A DNA stretch of 64,000 nt from Streptomyces sp. HPF1205 (GTDB lineage: Bacteria > Actinomycetota > Actinomycetes > Streptomycetales > Streptomycetaceae), in the NCBI RefSeq assembly GCF_020400825.1, contig NZ_JAINVH010000016.1, positions 98,508 through 162,507 on the forward strand, written 5' to 3'. The notes under the pieces are model-generated. The model was not told the DNA's origin. It did not search any database and worked only from the letters and a program-made list of their open reading frames with translations. Positions 16,759 through 25,313 of the stretch are shown here, piece by piece; the first letter of the stretch is position 1, and each line of letters opens with the position of its first letter. The position numbers were made by a program, and so were the translations under genes.

Positions 16759-17547
16759 CTATGGCTTCGGCGTCACCCCGGGCAGCGGCCGGACGGGGAC
16801 GTACGCCCGGGTGTCGAAGTCGATGACCACCGGCCGCGACTCGGAGGCCACGGCGGCCCGCACCCGGTACATGGTGCCGTCCGAGTCGATCCAGTAGCGC
16901 ACGGTGGCCGACGTACCCGCGCGGGCGCGGGCGTCGGGCCCGGTCATGACGTCCACCCGGTGGCCGCGCACCGTGTCCCGCCCGACCCGGGCGGCACCGT
17001 TCTGCGGCAGCAGTTCGGCGTTGTCCGGCCGGTCGCTGCCCAGGCCGAGCGCGATGGCCAGGGCGCTGTCCAGGGAACTGCCGGACGCCGTCAGCGGACG
17101 GCCGTACCAGCCCGACGCGGGCGGCGTCGCGGGCGCGGCGGCCGGGACGTCCGCCATGGGGCGCACGAGGACGGTGGCGGCCGTCCACTCCACCAGCCCG
17201 TCGCTCGACGTGTCGCGCCCGGTGCCGCGCACCACCCCGTACCCGATCCTGGCGCGGTAGTCGATGGACCCGGTGACGACCAGGCCGCCGGCGGTACTCG
17301 GCACGGTGATCGTCACCGAGCGGCCGCCGGCCTGGTAGTTGCGGAACCGGGTGATCGCCAGCCGGTTCGCCTCGTCCGCGGTCAGGGCGCGCCGGCCGCC
17401 GGAGCCGCCGCTGCCGCCGCAGCCCGCGAGGACGAACGCGCTCAACGCGGCGGCCGCGAGGGCCAGGGCGGCCGCCGGCCACCGTAACCGCGACCACCCG
17501 CGGCGCCGGCCCGCCGTACCCCGCTGGAGTCCTTTGCCGATCCTCAT
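16759..17547 (-). CDS. Lipoprotein of unknown function (LppX/LprG-like size)
   Basis: 262 residues, taking the ATG of MRIGKGLQRG; the upstream ATG at 17616 adds an arginine-rich segment with no signal function. A hydrophobic helix (WPAAALALAAAALSAFVLAGC) ends in the lipobox LAGC followed by GGSGGSGG. The mature part has repeated beta strands (SVTITVPSTAGGLVVTGSID, VRYWIDSDGTMYRVRAAV, PVVIDFDTRAYV), as in lipid-carrying or envelope-associated lipoproteins of actinomycetes. It converges with the beta-helix lipoprotein gene with only 19 bases between them. Specific role unknown. Confidence 0.82.
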   Translation of the reverse strand: MRIGKGLQRGTAGRRRGWSRLRWPAAALALAAAALSAFVLAGCGGSGGSGGRRALTADEANRLAITRFRNYQAGGRSVTITVPSTAGGLVVTGSIDYRARIGYGVVRGTGRDTSSDGLVEWTAATVLVRPMADVPAAAPATPPASGWYGRPLTASGSSLDSALAIALGLGSDRPDNAELLPQNGAARVGRDTVRGHRVDVMTGPDARARAGTSATVRYWIDSDGTMYRVRAAVASESRPVVIDFDTRAYVPVRPLPGVTPKP

Positions 17548-17692
17548 GGTCCGCACGCGGCGCGATGTTAACAGGTGCGCGCCCGGATGCCTCGGGACTC
17601 TGCGTTTCCGGGACATGACGTTCCGTCAACTTGTACCGTGCTGCGTGAGGCTGCTGCGTCGGCGTTGGCGCAGGACGACGTAAGGGAATGCC

Positions 17693-20164
17693 ATGCGATT
17701 AAGTGGGCTGGGGCGGATGGGCCTGTCCGCCGTGCTCCTGATGGGCGGCGCCACGACCGCCCTCGTGACCGGCGCCGGGCAGGCAGGCGCCTCGACATCG
17801 GACGGGACACTGACCGTCGAGGTGCTGCGGGACTTCTTCGGCACCGGTGTGATCAACGCGACCATGGACGTGCCGCAGCGGGGCATGAAGGTCGACGTCA
17901 CCGACCCGGCCGGGCACCGCGTCAGCGGCGTCACGGACGCCACCGGGAAAGTCGTGGTGCCGCCGTCGAGCGACCTGACCGGCGGCCGCTACCGCGTCGA
18001 CGTCACCGTACCGGCTCCCTACGACGGCTACCTGCGGGCGGCGCCCGCCTCGACCGCGGCGAACCACTTCGACAGCTTCACCAGCTTCGCCGACGTCTCG
18101 GGCGGCAAGGACGCCTCGGTGATCACCGGCGTCTGGGACGCGGCCGACTACGCCCTGCCGGACTCCCGGTACTTCGTGCCCGTCCAGAACGGCGCCAACG
18201 GAACCGACACCCGGGCGCTGGTGACGTTCGGGACGACCACCCGGGGCACCTGTCCCACCGACGTGTCGTGCCCGACCACGCTGGACACGCAGGCCGAGGT
18301 GGGCACGACGTTCGGCCTGGCGTACGACAAGTACCGGAACCGGCTGTTCCAGAGCGCGTTCGCCCGCCGCTACGCCCCGTACGGGCCCAAGGGCGGCGGC
18401 GCGATCTACACCGTGCCGACCGGCGGCGGGAGCGCGACGCTCTTCGCGACCGTGCCCGGCGCCGCCGTGACGCCGCACGACACCACCGACATGATCAAGG
18501 ATCCCGGGTTCACCGACGCGCCGGGCAAGGAGAGCGTCGGCGCCGTCGCGCTGTCGGAGGACGGCTCGACGCTCTACGCGGTGAACCTGCTGACCCGCAC
18601 CCTCGTGAGCTTCGACGCGACGGGTTCCACCGCGTCGGCGCCCAAGGCCACCGTGCCGATCCCCGACCCGGGCTGCGCGTCCCCCACCGACTGGCGGCCC
18701 TTCGGTCTCGCCGTCCACGACAACACCCTCTACGTCGGCGGCGTGTGCGACGCCGAGAGCACGCAGCGGCGCGCCGACCTGCAAGCCGTCGTCTACGCCT
18801 ACGACGGCAAGCGGTTCACCACGGTGCTGACCCACGCGCTGGCGTACGAGCGCGGCACCGTCTTCACCGGCGCCGGCCAGACCGACCAGGCCACCCACTG
18901 GAACCCCTGGAACACCAGCGTCGCCACCTGGGACGACCGGACGGGGGGCGGCGCCTTCATCGATCCGCAGCCGGAGCTGGCCAGCATGGCCTTCGCCCGT
19001 GACGGCTCGATGGTCCTCGGCTTCCGCGACCGGTTCATGGACGTCCTCAGCGCGAGGGGCCTGGACCCCCGCCCGGGGAACAGCACGGCGGAGATCGGCA
19101 TGTCCGGTGGTGACATCACCATGGCCTGCGCGGATCCGGCCGGCGGTTACGCCTGGGAAGGCACCGGGAACTGCCCCAACCACGCGACACCCGCCAACGA
19201 CGACAACGAGGCGAGCGGCGTCGTCGAGTACTTCCCCGGCGACTTCTACGCCGGCGGGCACCAGGAGACCGCCCTGGGGTCGGTGGCCTACATCCCGCAG
19301 CAGCAGTGGGTCGTCAGCACGGAGTTCGACCCGGCCACCCACGTCGAGACCGCGGGCACCGGCTACCACGACATCACGACCGGTCAGGGCCCGGGCAACA
19401 ACACGTCCGCCAACGCCTACCAGTTCGTCGGCCAGGAGCAGAACGGCTTCGGCAAGGCCGGCGGCCTCGGCGACATCGCGTACGCCGCGGCGAACGCGCC
19501 GATCCAGATCGGCAACGTGGTGTGGTACGACGGCGACCACAACGGCATCCAGGACCCCGGGCAGGTGCTGCTGCCCGGCGCGACCGTCAACCTGCTGGAC
19601 GCCGGCGGCAAGCAGGTCGCCACGACCAGGACAGACGCCGACGGTGAGTACTACTTCGGCGGGGTCGGCGCCGCCTACCAGCTCACGCCGGGCGCGAAGT
19701 ACACCGTCGAGTTCGACGTGTGCACCGCGGACACCAGCAAGGTGCCGGGCCAACCGCCCGCCGCCAAGCTGCGGTTCACGCTTCCGCTGGCCGGGAAGGA
19801 CCGGGCGCACGACTCCAACGTGGTCCCGCCGACCACCGGCGAGCTGTGCGACGGAACCGCCCCCGTCACGGCGCCGGCGCGGCCGGGCGGGGTCGACCAC
19901 ACGATCGACGCCGGCGTGTACGTGCCCCGGCCGGCCCCGCCGACGTCCGCCCCGCCGTCCTCCACGCCCCCCGCGTCCACGCCGGCCTCGGTACCGCCCA
20001 CCGCGGCGCCCACCGGCGGGAGCACGGGAGGCTCGAACCCGGGTGCGCTCGCCCCCACCGGCATGTCGGGCATCGGGGAGATCCTCTCCCTCGTCGCCCT
20101 GCTCGTCGGCGCGGGTACGGCGTTCGCCTTCGTGAGCCGAAGGCGGCACGCCAGGCACCGCTGA
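17693..20164 (+). CDS. SdrD B-like domain surface protein with sortase signal
   Basis: 823 residues; AGGGA precedes the ATG. A signal peptide covers about residues 1-33. A large region (about 60-590) of beta-propeller-like repeats follows (GTTFGLAYDKYRNRLFQSAF, DSRYFVPVQNG). Near residue 605 an SdrD-B/Cna-B-type domain begins with GNVVWYDGDHNGIQDPG and GATVNLLDAGGKQVATT (acidic calcium-like loop). A Pro/Thr-rich stalk leads to LAPTG near residue 786, a membrane helix (EILSLVALLVGAGTAFAF) and a basic tail RRRHARHR. LAPTG fits the LAxTG motif of class E sortases, so the protein should be attached to peptidoglycan. No sortase gene lies in the window. Confidence 0.88.
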   Translation: MRLSGLGRMGLSAVLLMGGATTALVTGAGQAGASTSDGTLTVEVLRDFFGTGVINATMDVPQRGMKVDVTDPAGHRVSGVTDATGKVVVPPSSDLTGGRYRVDVTVPAPYDGYLRAAPASTAANHFDSFTSFADVSGGKDASVITGVWDAADYALPDSRYFVPVQNGANGTDTRALVTFGTTTRGTCPTDVSCPTTLDTQAEVGTTFGLAYDKYRNRLFQSAFARRYAPYGPKGGGAIYTVPTGGGSATLFATVPGAAVTPHDTTDMIKDPGFTDAPGKESVGAVALSEDGSTLYAVNLLTRTLVSFDATGSTASAPKATVPIPDPGCASPTDWRPFGLAVHDNTLYVGGVCDAESTQRRADLQAVVYAYDGKRFTTVLTHALAYERGTVFTGAGQTDQATHWNPWNTSVATWDDRTGGGAFIDPQPELASMAFARDGSMVLGFRDRFMDVLSARGLDPRPGNSTAEIGMSGGDITMACADPAGGYAWEGTGNCPNHATPANDDNEASGVVEYFPGDFYAGGHQETALGSVAYIPQQQWVVSTEFDPATHVETAGTGYHDITTGQGPGNNTSANAYQFVGQEQNGFGKAGGLGDIAYAAANAPIQIGNVVWYDGDHNGIQDPGQVLLPGATVNLLDAGGKQVATTRTDADGEYYFGGVGAAYQLTPGAKYTVEFDVCTADTSKVPGQPPAAKLRFTLPLAGKDRAHDSNVVPPTTGELCDGTAPVTAPARPGGVDHTIDAGVYVPRPAPPTSAPPSSTPPASTPASVPPTAAPTGGSTGGSNPGALAPTGMSGIGEILSLVALLVGAGTAFAFVSRRRHARHR

Positions 20165-20180
20165 TCCCGGCCACCTCCTC

Positions 20181-20208
20181 GTATCCCCGTATCCCGTATC
20201 CCCGTATC
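20181..20208. repeat. Short GTATCCC(C) tandem repeat
   Basis: Three imperfect 7-8 base units of GTATCCC(C) plus a partial one, just after the surface-protein gene. It lies in a 320-base noncoding spacer that otherwise holds only the strong hairpin beside it. Confidence 0.6.
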
Positions 20209-20212
20209 GCCT

Positions 20213-20245
20213 CCGGCGGGCCGGTGCCACGCACCGGCCCGCCGG
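20213..20245 (+). terminator. Very strong hairpin terminator after the surface-protein gene
   Basis: A perfect 15-bp stem (CCGGCGGGCCGGTGC and its complement) with a 3-base CAC loop, about 50 bases after the stop codon. There is no T-tract; such hairpins are the usual terminator form in streptomycetes. Confidence 0.75.
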
Positions 20246-20485
20246 CACGTGAAGGCCGCCGGAACGGCGCCGAGGGCGCGCTCACCGGCCGGGCCCCCTG
20301 AGCGGCCGCCAGGGGCCCTCGTACGGCCGCCCGCCCGGCCCCCGTGCGGCCGCCGGCCGGGCCCGCGTAGGACCGCCCGCCGGGTCGCCACCGGCCGCCC
20401 GGGAACCTTCGGAGCACGCCAGGGGGAGTAGGGGGCGGCGTGGCGACCGTGCCCGCGGGGGCGGGGCGGCCGATGCTGGGGGGTC

Positions 20486-21232
20486 ATGGACGGGTGGTGG
20501 TACCGCAACATCGTCGAGCCGGGAAAGCTGCCGCTGCTGCTCGCGCTGGTGGCGTTCGTGGTGACCTTCGCGGTGACGCGCTTCGTCACGCGGATGATCC
20601 GGGCCGGGCGGGGGCCGTTCCACGACGTGACGTCGAGCGGCGGCCACCACGTCCACCACATGGTGCCCGGGGTGGTGCTCATGTGCGTCGGCGGTTTCGG
20701 CGGGGTCGCCCTGGGCGGACGCGGCTGGGCGGCCTCGGTCACGGCGGTCGTGTTCGGCATCGGCACCGGCCTGGTACTGGACGAGTTCGCGCTGATCCTC
20801 TACCTCCAGGACGTCTACTGGTCCGAGCAGGGCCGCAAGAGCGTCGAGATGGTGGTCGTGACGGTCGCGATGCTGGCCGTGCTGCTGGTGGGCGCCTCGC
20901 CGCTGGGCGTGAACAACGTCGGCTCCGGCGAGAGCACCGGGCGCGCGGACCTGATCACCACCTTGATCGGCAACTTCTTCCTCGTCGTCGTCTGCTTGCT
21001 GAAGGGCAAGCGGATGACCGCCGTCTTCGGGGTGCTGCTGCCGCCCCTGGCTCTGGTGGGCGCGGTACGCCTGGCCCGCCCCGGGTCGCCGTGGGCCACC
21101 CGCCTCTACCGCCGCCGCTCCAGGGCCGCCGCCCGCGCGGAGCGGCGCTTCCTGCGCCACGACGCCCGCTGGGGCGCGGCACGGCGCAAGGTGGACAACC
21201 TGCTCGGCGGCACCCCGAGCGACCAGGGGTGA
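20486..21232 (+). CDS. Integral membrane protein, unknown function
   Basis: 248 residues with about six hydrophobic segments (LPLLLALVAFVVTFAVTRFV; MVPGVVLMCVGGFGGVALGG; ASVTAVVFGIGTGLVLDEFA; VVVTVAMLAVLLVGA; LITTLIGNFFLVVVCLL; FGVLLPPLALVGAV). A histidine-rich loop GGHHVHHM after helix 1 and an acidic DEFALILYLQDVYW motif are notable and might coordinate metal. The C-terminus is strongly basic and cytoplasmic. It precedes the pyrophosphatase by 140 bases on the same strand. I do not recognise a named family. Confidence 0.82.
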   Translation: MDGWWYRNIVEPGKLPLLLALVAFVVTFAVTRFVTRMIRAGRGPFHDVTSSGGHHVHHMVPGVVLMCVGGFGGVALGGRGWAASVTAVVFGIGTGLVLDEFALILYLQDVYWSEQGRKSVEMVVVTVAMLAVLLVGASPLGVNNVGSGESTGRADLITTLIGNFFLVVVCLLKGKRMTAVFGVLLPPLALVGAVRLARPGSPWATRLYRRRSRAAARAERRFLRHDARWGAARRKVDNLLGGTPSDQG

Positions 21233-21372
21233 CGGCGGCCGTCCGGTGCGGCGCCGGTACGGGCGGTCCCGCGCGCACCCGCCCCGCGGGCACTTTCGGG
21301 GGTGTACGGGGTGCCCCGCGCGCCGAGGCGGGGCAGGGTGGGGGTGGGACGCCGGCGAGGCGGAGGGAGATC

Positions 21373-21873
21373 GTGGCCGTGGAGTTCGACGTGATCGTGG
21401 AGATCCCGCAGGGATCGCGGAACAAGTACGAGATGGATCACGAGCTGGGCCGGATCCGGCTGGACCGGATGCTGTTCACGTCGACCAGGTACCCGGCGGA
21501 CTACGGGTACGTGGAGGGCACGCTGGGCCACGACGGGGACCCGCTGGACGCGCTGGTGGTGACCGGCGAGCCGACGTTCCCCGGGTGCGTGATCGAGTGC
21601 CGGGCGATCGGGATGTTCGTGATGCGGGACGAGAAGGGACTGGACGAGAAAGTGCTGTGCGTGCCCGCGCACGACCCGCGCTACGAGCACTTCCGTGACA
21701 TCCATCACATCCCCGAGTTCGACCGGCTGGAGATCACGCACTTCTTCGAGGTCTACAAGGACCTGGAACCCGGCAAGTCCGTCGAGGGTTCGCACTGGGA
21801 GGGCCGCGACCAGGCGTACGCCGAGATCGAGGCGTCCCGGGAGCGTGCCCGAGCCTCCGGCACCCACGTCTGA
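21373..21873 (+). CDS. ppa: Inorganic pyrophosphatase (family I)
   Basis: 166 residues from GTG with GGAGGGA upstream, giving VAVEFDVIVEIPQGSRNKYE, the canonical start of soluble family I enzymes. Active-site elements: KYEMDHELGRIRLDR, FTSTRYPADYGYVEGT, and the metal-binding DGDPLDALVV, followed by EFDRLEITHFFEVYKDLEPG. It hydrolyses pyrophosphate to phosphate in the cytoplasm, driving biosynthetic reactions forward. A longer in-frame ORF starting at 20440 is an artefact of the GC-rich upstream region. Function is certain. Confidence 0.96.
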   Translation: MAVEFDVIVEIPQGSRNKYEMDHELGRIRLDRMLFTSTRYPADYGYVEGTLGHDGDPLDALVVTGEPTFPGCVIECRAIGMFVMRDEKGLDEKVLCVPAHDPRYEHFRDIHHIPEFDRLEITHFFEVYKDLEPGKSVEGSHWEGRDQAYAEIEASRERARASGTHV

Positions 21874-21888
21874 GCGGGGGCGCCCGCG

Positions 21889-22014
21889 GCGCTTGCGTCC
21901 GGGGCCCGCGGGGCTCGCGTCCGCGCTCACGGGGCTCACCTCCGCGCTCACGGGGCTCACCTCCGCGCTCACGGGGCTCGCGTCCGCGCTCGCGGGGCTC
22001 GCGTCCGCGCCCGC
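21889..22014. repeat. 21-bp tandem repeat (minisatellite)
   Basis: Unit GGGGCTCRCSTCCGCGCTCRC. Copies start at 21910, 21931, 21952, 21973 and 21994, with a degenerate sixth copy at 21889. Copies two and three are identical. As 21 is a multiple of three, every frame is an open 7-residue repeat. It sits just after the pyrophosphatase stop in noncoding sequence. Confidence 0.85.
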
Positions 22015-22185
22015 GGCGCGCACGTCCCGGGCCCGGGGCCCATGGTGGGCCCCGCCCCCCGTACGCCGCTTCCGTCCCACCGGCCCCCCGCGTACCGGAA
22101 CGGCCCCGGCGGCGGTGGGGCCGGTAACGCTTTCGCGGTCCTGTGCGCTTCCTGTTCGAGCCGCGCGGACCGCGGTGGAGCAACC

Positions 22186-22476
22186 ATGTGGAGTGGTGTG
22201 ATGGCCGAGCAGGCGGTGAACGACCAGCCCGAGACCCCCCGGGTACCGCCGCTCGGCCCGCACCCCTCGGCCGGCGCCGGACCACGGGTACCCGCGGCCG
22301 GGGCGCCCTGGGTGGACGCGGACCGGGAGGGGCGCGCTATCTTCGGACGGCCCATCGGCGTCCGCGCTCCCGGCGGGCGTCCGCGCTCCCCGCTGGGAAG
22401 GGCGGTCGAGCGGTACGGAGACGGGCCCGCGGACGGCCCGCGGCTCCTCCGCCTGACGGCAGGAGCCAGGACATGA
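22186..22476 (+). CDS. Possible small hypothetical protein
   Basis: 96 codons from an ATG with GGAG five bases upstream (MWSGVMAEQAVNDQPETPRV). The composition is proline/arginine/glycine-rich without predicted secondary structure. The surrounding 700 bases (21874-22580) contain no other candidate apart from the tandem repeat. It lies about 100 bases before the ECF sigma gene on the same strand. It may equally be noncoding leader sequence. Confidence 0.25.
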   Translation: MWSGVMAEQAVNDQPETPRVPPLGPHPSAGAGPRVPAAGAPWVDADREGRAIFGRPIGVRAPGGRPRSPLGRAVERYGDGPADGPRLLRLTAGART

Positions 22477-22580
22477 GGCCCGGTGGACGAACTTGACGCG
22501 CGACGGACGGCGGTGACGCTCCGGCGGACGGCCGCGGCGCCGGCCGCGGAACGGCGCGGACCGACACCCCGCCGTTCGGG

Positions 22581-23303
22581 ATGACGACGGGGATGACGCA
22601 CGACGTCAGCGAGCTGCGAAGGACCGAAGAGGACGTAGTGGGCAGGGCGGTGGTGCGCCGGCACGGCAGGATGGACGACGGGGAGCTGGGGGAGGCGGTC
22701 GAGCGCGCCCGCGGCGGCGACGAGGCCGCGTTCAGCACCGTCTACCGCGAGATCCACCCCCGGCTGGTGGGCTACCTGTACGGCCTGGTCGGCGACGACG
22801 CCGACGACGTCACGTCGGAGGCGTGGCACGACATAGTCCGCGACCTGCACCGCTTCCGCGGCGACGGCGCGGCGTTCCGCGGCTGGGCGGCCACCGTGGC
22901 CCGGCACCGGGCGCTGGACCACTTGCGCAGGATCAAGGTCAGGCCGCGTACGACGGCCCTTGAGGACATCACGTCGGAACCGGCCGCCGCCGGCGACTCC
23001 GAGGGCCTGGCCCTGGAGAGCATCTCCACCGAGCGGGCGCTGGCGATGATCTCCGAGCTGCCCCAGGAGCAGGCGGAGGCCGTGCTGCTGCGGGTGGTGC
23101 TCGGGCTGAACGCGCCCATGGCGGCCAAAGTGCTCGGCAAGCGGCCGGGCGCGATACGCACGGCCGCCCACCGGGGGCTGAAGCGGCTGTCCGAACGGCT
23201 GGGTGACCGGCCGTCGGGCACGGGGGAGACGGGGGAACGGCGTGTGCCGCACGAGCCGGGCGGACCGGAAGGCTCGGGCGGCCGAGGAGAAGTGGACGGA
23301 TGA
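22581..23303 (+). CDS. ECF RNA polymerase sigma factor
   Basis: 240 residues. Region 2 (EAAFSTVYREIHPRLVGYLY, GDDADDVTSEAWHDIVRDL, AFRGWAATVARHRALDHLRR) and region 4 (ISELPQEQAEAVLLRVVLGL, NAPMAAKVLGKRPGAIRTAA, then HRGLKRLSERL) are complete. A charged Gly-rich tail follows. The start is uncertain: ATG at 22581 is used, but a GTG within the next 30 codons is possible. Its stop overlaps the ATG of the next gene (ATGA), implying coupled translation with a membrane partner, the usual layout of a sigma factor and its anti-sigma regulator. Confidence 0.9.
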   Translation: MTTGMTHDVSELRRTEEDVVGRAVVRRHGRMDDGELGEAVERARGGDEAAFSTVYREIHPRLVGYLYGLVGDDADDVTSEAWHDIVRDLHRFRGDGAAFRGWAATVARHRALDHLRRIKVRPRTTALEDITSEPAAAGDSEGLALESISTERALAMISELPQEQAEAVLLRVVLGLNAPMAAKVLGKRPGAIRTAAHRGLKRLSERLGDRPSGTGETGERRVPHEPGGPEGSGGRGEVDG

Positions 23304-24574
23304 AAGAGAGCCGAGAACGCGGCGGCGAACCCGGACCGGGCCCGGGCCCCGCGCCGGCCCCGCGGGCGGGTTTGGACTCCGTGCGGGGCGCGGGCCCCGG
23401 ACCCGAATGGGAGGACGAGGGCGCGGAGGACGCCGAGTTCGCGGAGCGCCTGCTCGACGGTGACCCGGTCGCGGCGGCCGACCCGCGCGTGACCGGTCTC
23501 GTACGGCTGCTCGCCGCGGCCGGCGAGGGCCGACCGGGCCGGCCGGAGGACGAACAGGCCGTACTCGCCGCCTTCCGGCGGGCTCACGCGGAACGTACGG
23601 CTCAGGCGGAACGTACGGCTCACGCGGATGGCGCGGGCCGCGCGGAACGTACGGCTCAGGCGGATGGCGCGGGCCGCGCCGAAGGCGTGCGCCTGGCCGC
23701 GGGCGGTCTCGACGGCTTGGGTGGTTCGGGCGGCCCGGGCGCCCTGGGAGCCCTGGACGGCTTGGAGGGTGCCCGGGCGGGCGCCACCGCGAAGGCCGCG
23801 GACGCGGAGCCGCACGGCCTCCGCTCCGCGGACGCGGCGCCCCGGCGTACGATGTCCCGCTCGGCCAAGGCGCTCATCAGCGGGTTCGCCGCGGTCTTCA
23901 CGCTGGGCGGGGTGGCCATCGCGGCCCAGACGGGCGCACTGCCGCACCCGTTCCGTTCCGGCGGGGGCGACCAGCACCGGCCGGCACCCACGCCGTCCGC
24001 CTCCGCCGGCGGCACATCGGGGACGACGGCGCCCGGGGCGGGGAGCCGCACCCGGCGCGGCGCGCGTCCCGGCGACGGCGACCCCTCCGCAGCGGCCTCG
24101 CCGGGCCGGTCCGCCTCACCCCACACCTGGGCGAGCGGATCCCCGCAGGGGAAGGCCGGTGACGCGGCGAAGGACCTGTGCGCCTCCTACACCGAGGCGC
24201 TGCGGCGCGGGGAGCAGCCGTCCGCGTCCCTGCGGCTGCGACTGGCCACGGCGGCCGGCGGAGCCGCGAAGGTCGACGGGTACTGCGCGGGCGTGACCTC
24301 GTCCGGCTCGTCCTCCGGCGGGAGCGGTACGACCTCCGGCGGCGAAAATACGACGTCCGGCGGGAGCGGTGCGTCGTCCGGCGGCGAGGGTTCGGCGTCG
24401 GGCGGGAGCGGTACGGCCTCCGGGGGCGAGGGCTCGTCGTCCGGCGGCGACTCCGGGCACGGCAAGTCGTCGGGCGTGTCCAGCCCTTCCGTCACGCCCA
24501 CGCCGGCCGCGGCCACTCCGACTGCGACGCCGACCGGCGTCCGGGGCCCCGCGGCGACGCGCTCGCCCTCGTAG
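23300..24574 (+). CDS. Membrane partner of the ECF sigma factor (putative anti-sigma)
   Basis: 424 residues, ATGA-coupled to the sigma gene. Residues about 45-95 form a compact N-terminal module (EFAERLLDGDPVAAADPRVT, then VRLLAAAGEGRPG). An Ala/Arg repeat follows (units of AERTAQADGAGR). One membrane helix lies near residue 195 (ALISGFAAVFTLGGVAIAAQ). The outside part contains a cysteine module (DLCASYTEALRRGEQPSASL ... VDGYCAGV) and a long Ser/Gly repeat tail (SGGSG/TSGGE units). No HxxxCxxC zinc anti-sigma motif is visible, so anti-sigma activity is inferred from coupling and topology only. Confidence 0.8.
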   Translation: MKESRERGGEPGPGPGPAPAPRAGLDSVRGAGPGPEWEDEGAEDAEFAERLLDGDPVAAADPRVTGLVRLLAAAGEGRPGRPEDEQAVLAAFRRAHAERTAQAERTAHADGAGRAERTAQADGAGRAEGVRLAAGGLDGLGGSGGPGALGALDGLEGARAGATAKAADAEPHGLRSADAAPRRTMSRSAKALISGFAAVFTLGGVAIAAQTGALPHPFRSGGGDQHRPAPTPSASAGGTSGTTAPGAGSRTRRGARPGDGDPSAAASPGRSASPHTWASGSPQGKAGDAAKDLCASYTEALRRGEQPSASLRLRLATAAGGAAKVDGYCAGVTSSGSSSGGSGTTSGGENTTSGGSGASSGGEGSASGGSGTASGGEGSSSGGDSGHGKSSGVSSPSVTPTPAAATPTATPTGVRGPAATRSPS

Positions 24575-24593
24575 GCGAGCACTTCGGCGCCCC

Positions 24594-25313
24594 TCAGAGG
24601 CCCGCGAGTTCGTTGACGCGGGTGGTGGCGAGGTCGAGCTCGGTCGAGCCGGAACGCAGCTCGGTGGTGGATTTGGCGATCAGGGAGGCGTCGCCCGTGG
24701 CCGTGCCGTCCGAGCAGTCGGCGGCGGCCTGGGCGAGAAGACCGAGGGCCGTGGACCAGTGCTGCTGGGTGTCGCGTTCGGGGACGGCCGGGTAGACCTG
24801 CGCGGCCCGCAGGTCGGTCTGGAGGGCGACGCAGTCCTGGCCCATGCTGACCGTGTCGTGCGCGGAGGAGTCGTCGTCGACGGCGCCCACGTCCCGGGCG
24901 AGGGCGGTCAGGTGGGTGGTACCGCCGTTCGAGGCCCAGGCGCGGACGGAGGAGGCCGGGCCGCCCCCGGCGCCCGTACCGCTCGTACGGTTCGAGCCGC
25001 CCTTGCCGCTCGTACCACTCGTGCCGCTGGCCGCTGTCGCGGCGGAATCGTGGTGCGTGGCGCGGATCGCCAGCACGACCACCACGACGACGGCGAGCGT
25101 GCCGAGGAAGCCGAGCAGCCCCGCCCTCAGCGCCGACCCGGCCGCCGAACGGGGAGCGGGATCCGCCGCGGCCCGAGCCGCGGACTTCGGGCGGCGGTGG
25201 GCACGGCGGTGTCCCGGCCGGGCCTCGCGCTCGGGCACCGACACTCTCCCGGGCAGCTCCGGATGCGACACAACGTCCCCCAAAGGTTCGCACTGTGTGG
25301 AGATCGGGAGCAT
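24594..25313 (-). CDS. Single-pass membrane protein, unknown function
   Basis: 239 residues; ATG has AGGTGA upstream. A basic cytoplasmic N-terminus (ARPGHRRAHRRPKSAARAA) precedes one membrane helix (LRAGLLGFLGTLAVVVVVVL). A Ser/Thr/Gly linker leads to an external helical domain of about 110 residues with two cysteines (GQDCVALQTDLRAAQVYP and AAADCSDGTATGD), probably a disulfide. It converges with the sigma/anti-sigma-like pair, ending 20 bases from it. No family recognised. Confidence 0.78.
   Translation of the reverse strand: MLPISTQCEPLGDVVSHPELPGRVSVPEREARPGHRRAHRRPKSAARAAADPAPRSAAGSALRAGLLGFLGTLAVVVVVVLAIRATHHDSAATAASGTSGTSGKGGSNRTSGTGAGGGPASSVRAWASNGGTTHLTALARDVGAVDDDSSAHDTVSMGQDCVALQTDLRAAQVYPAVPERDTQQHWSTALGLLAQAAADCSDGTATGDASLIAKSTTELRSGSTELDLATTRVNELAGL

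Noticed and set aside
17699..20248. 849-codon minus-strand open frame
   Set aside because: It lies exactly opposite the SdrD-B-like surface-protein gene and is His/Arg/Gly-rich with no family pattern, an antisense shadow of GC-rich codon usage.
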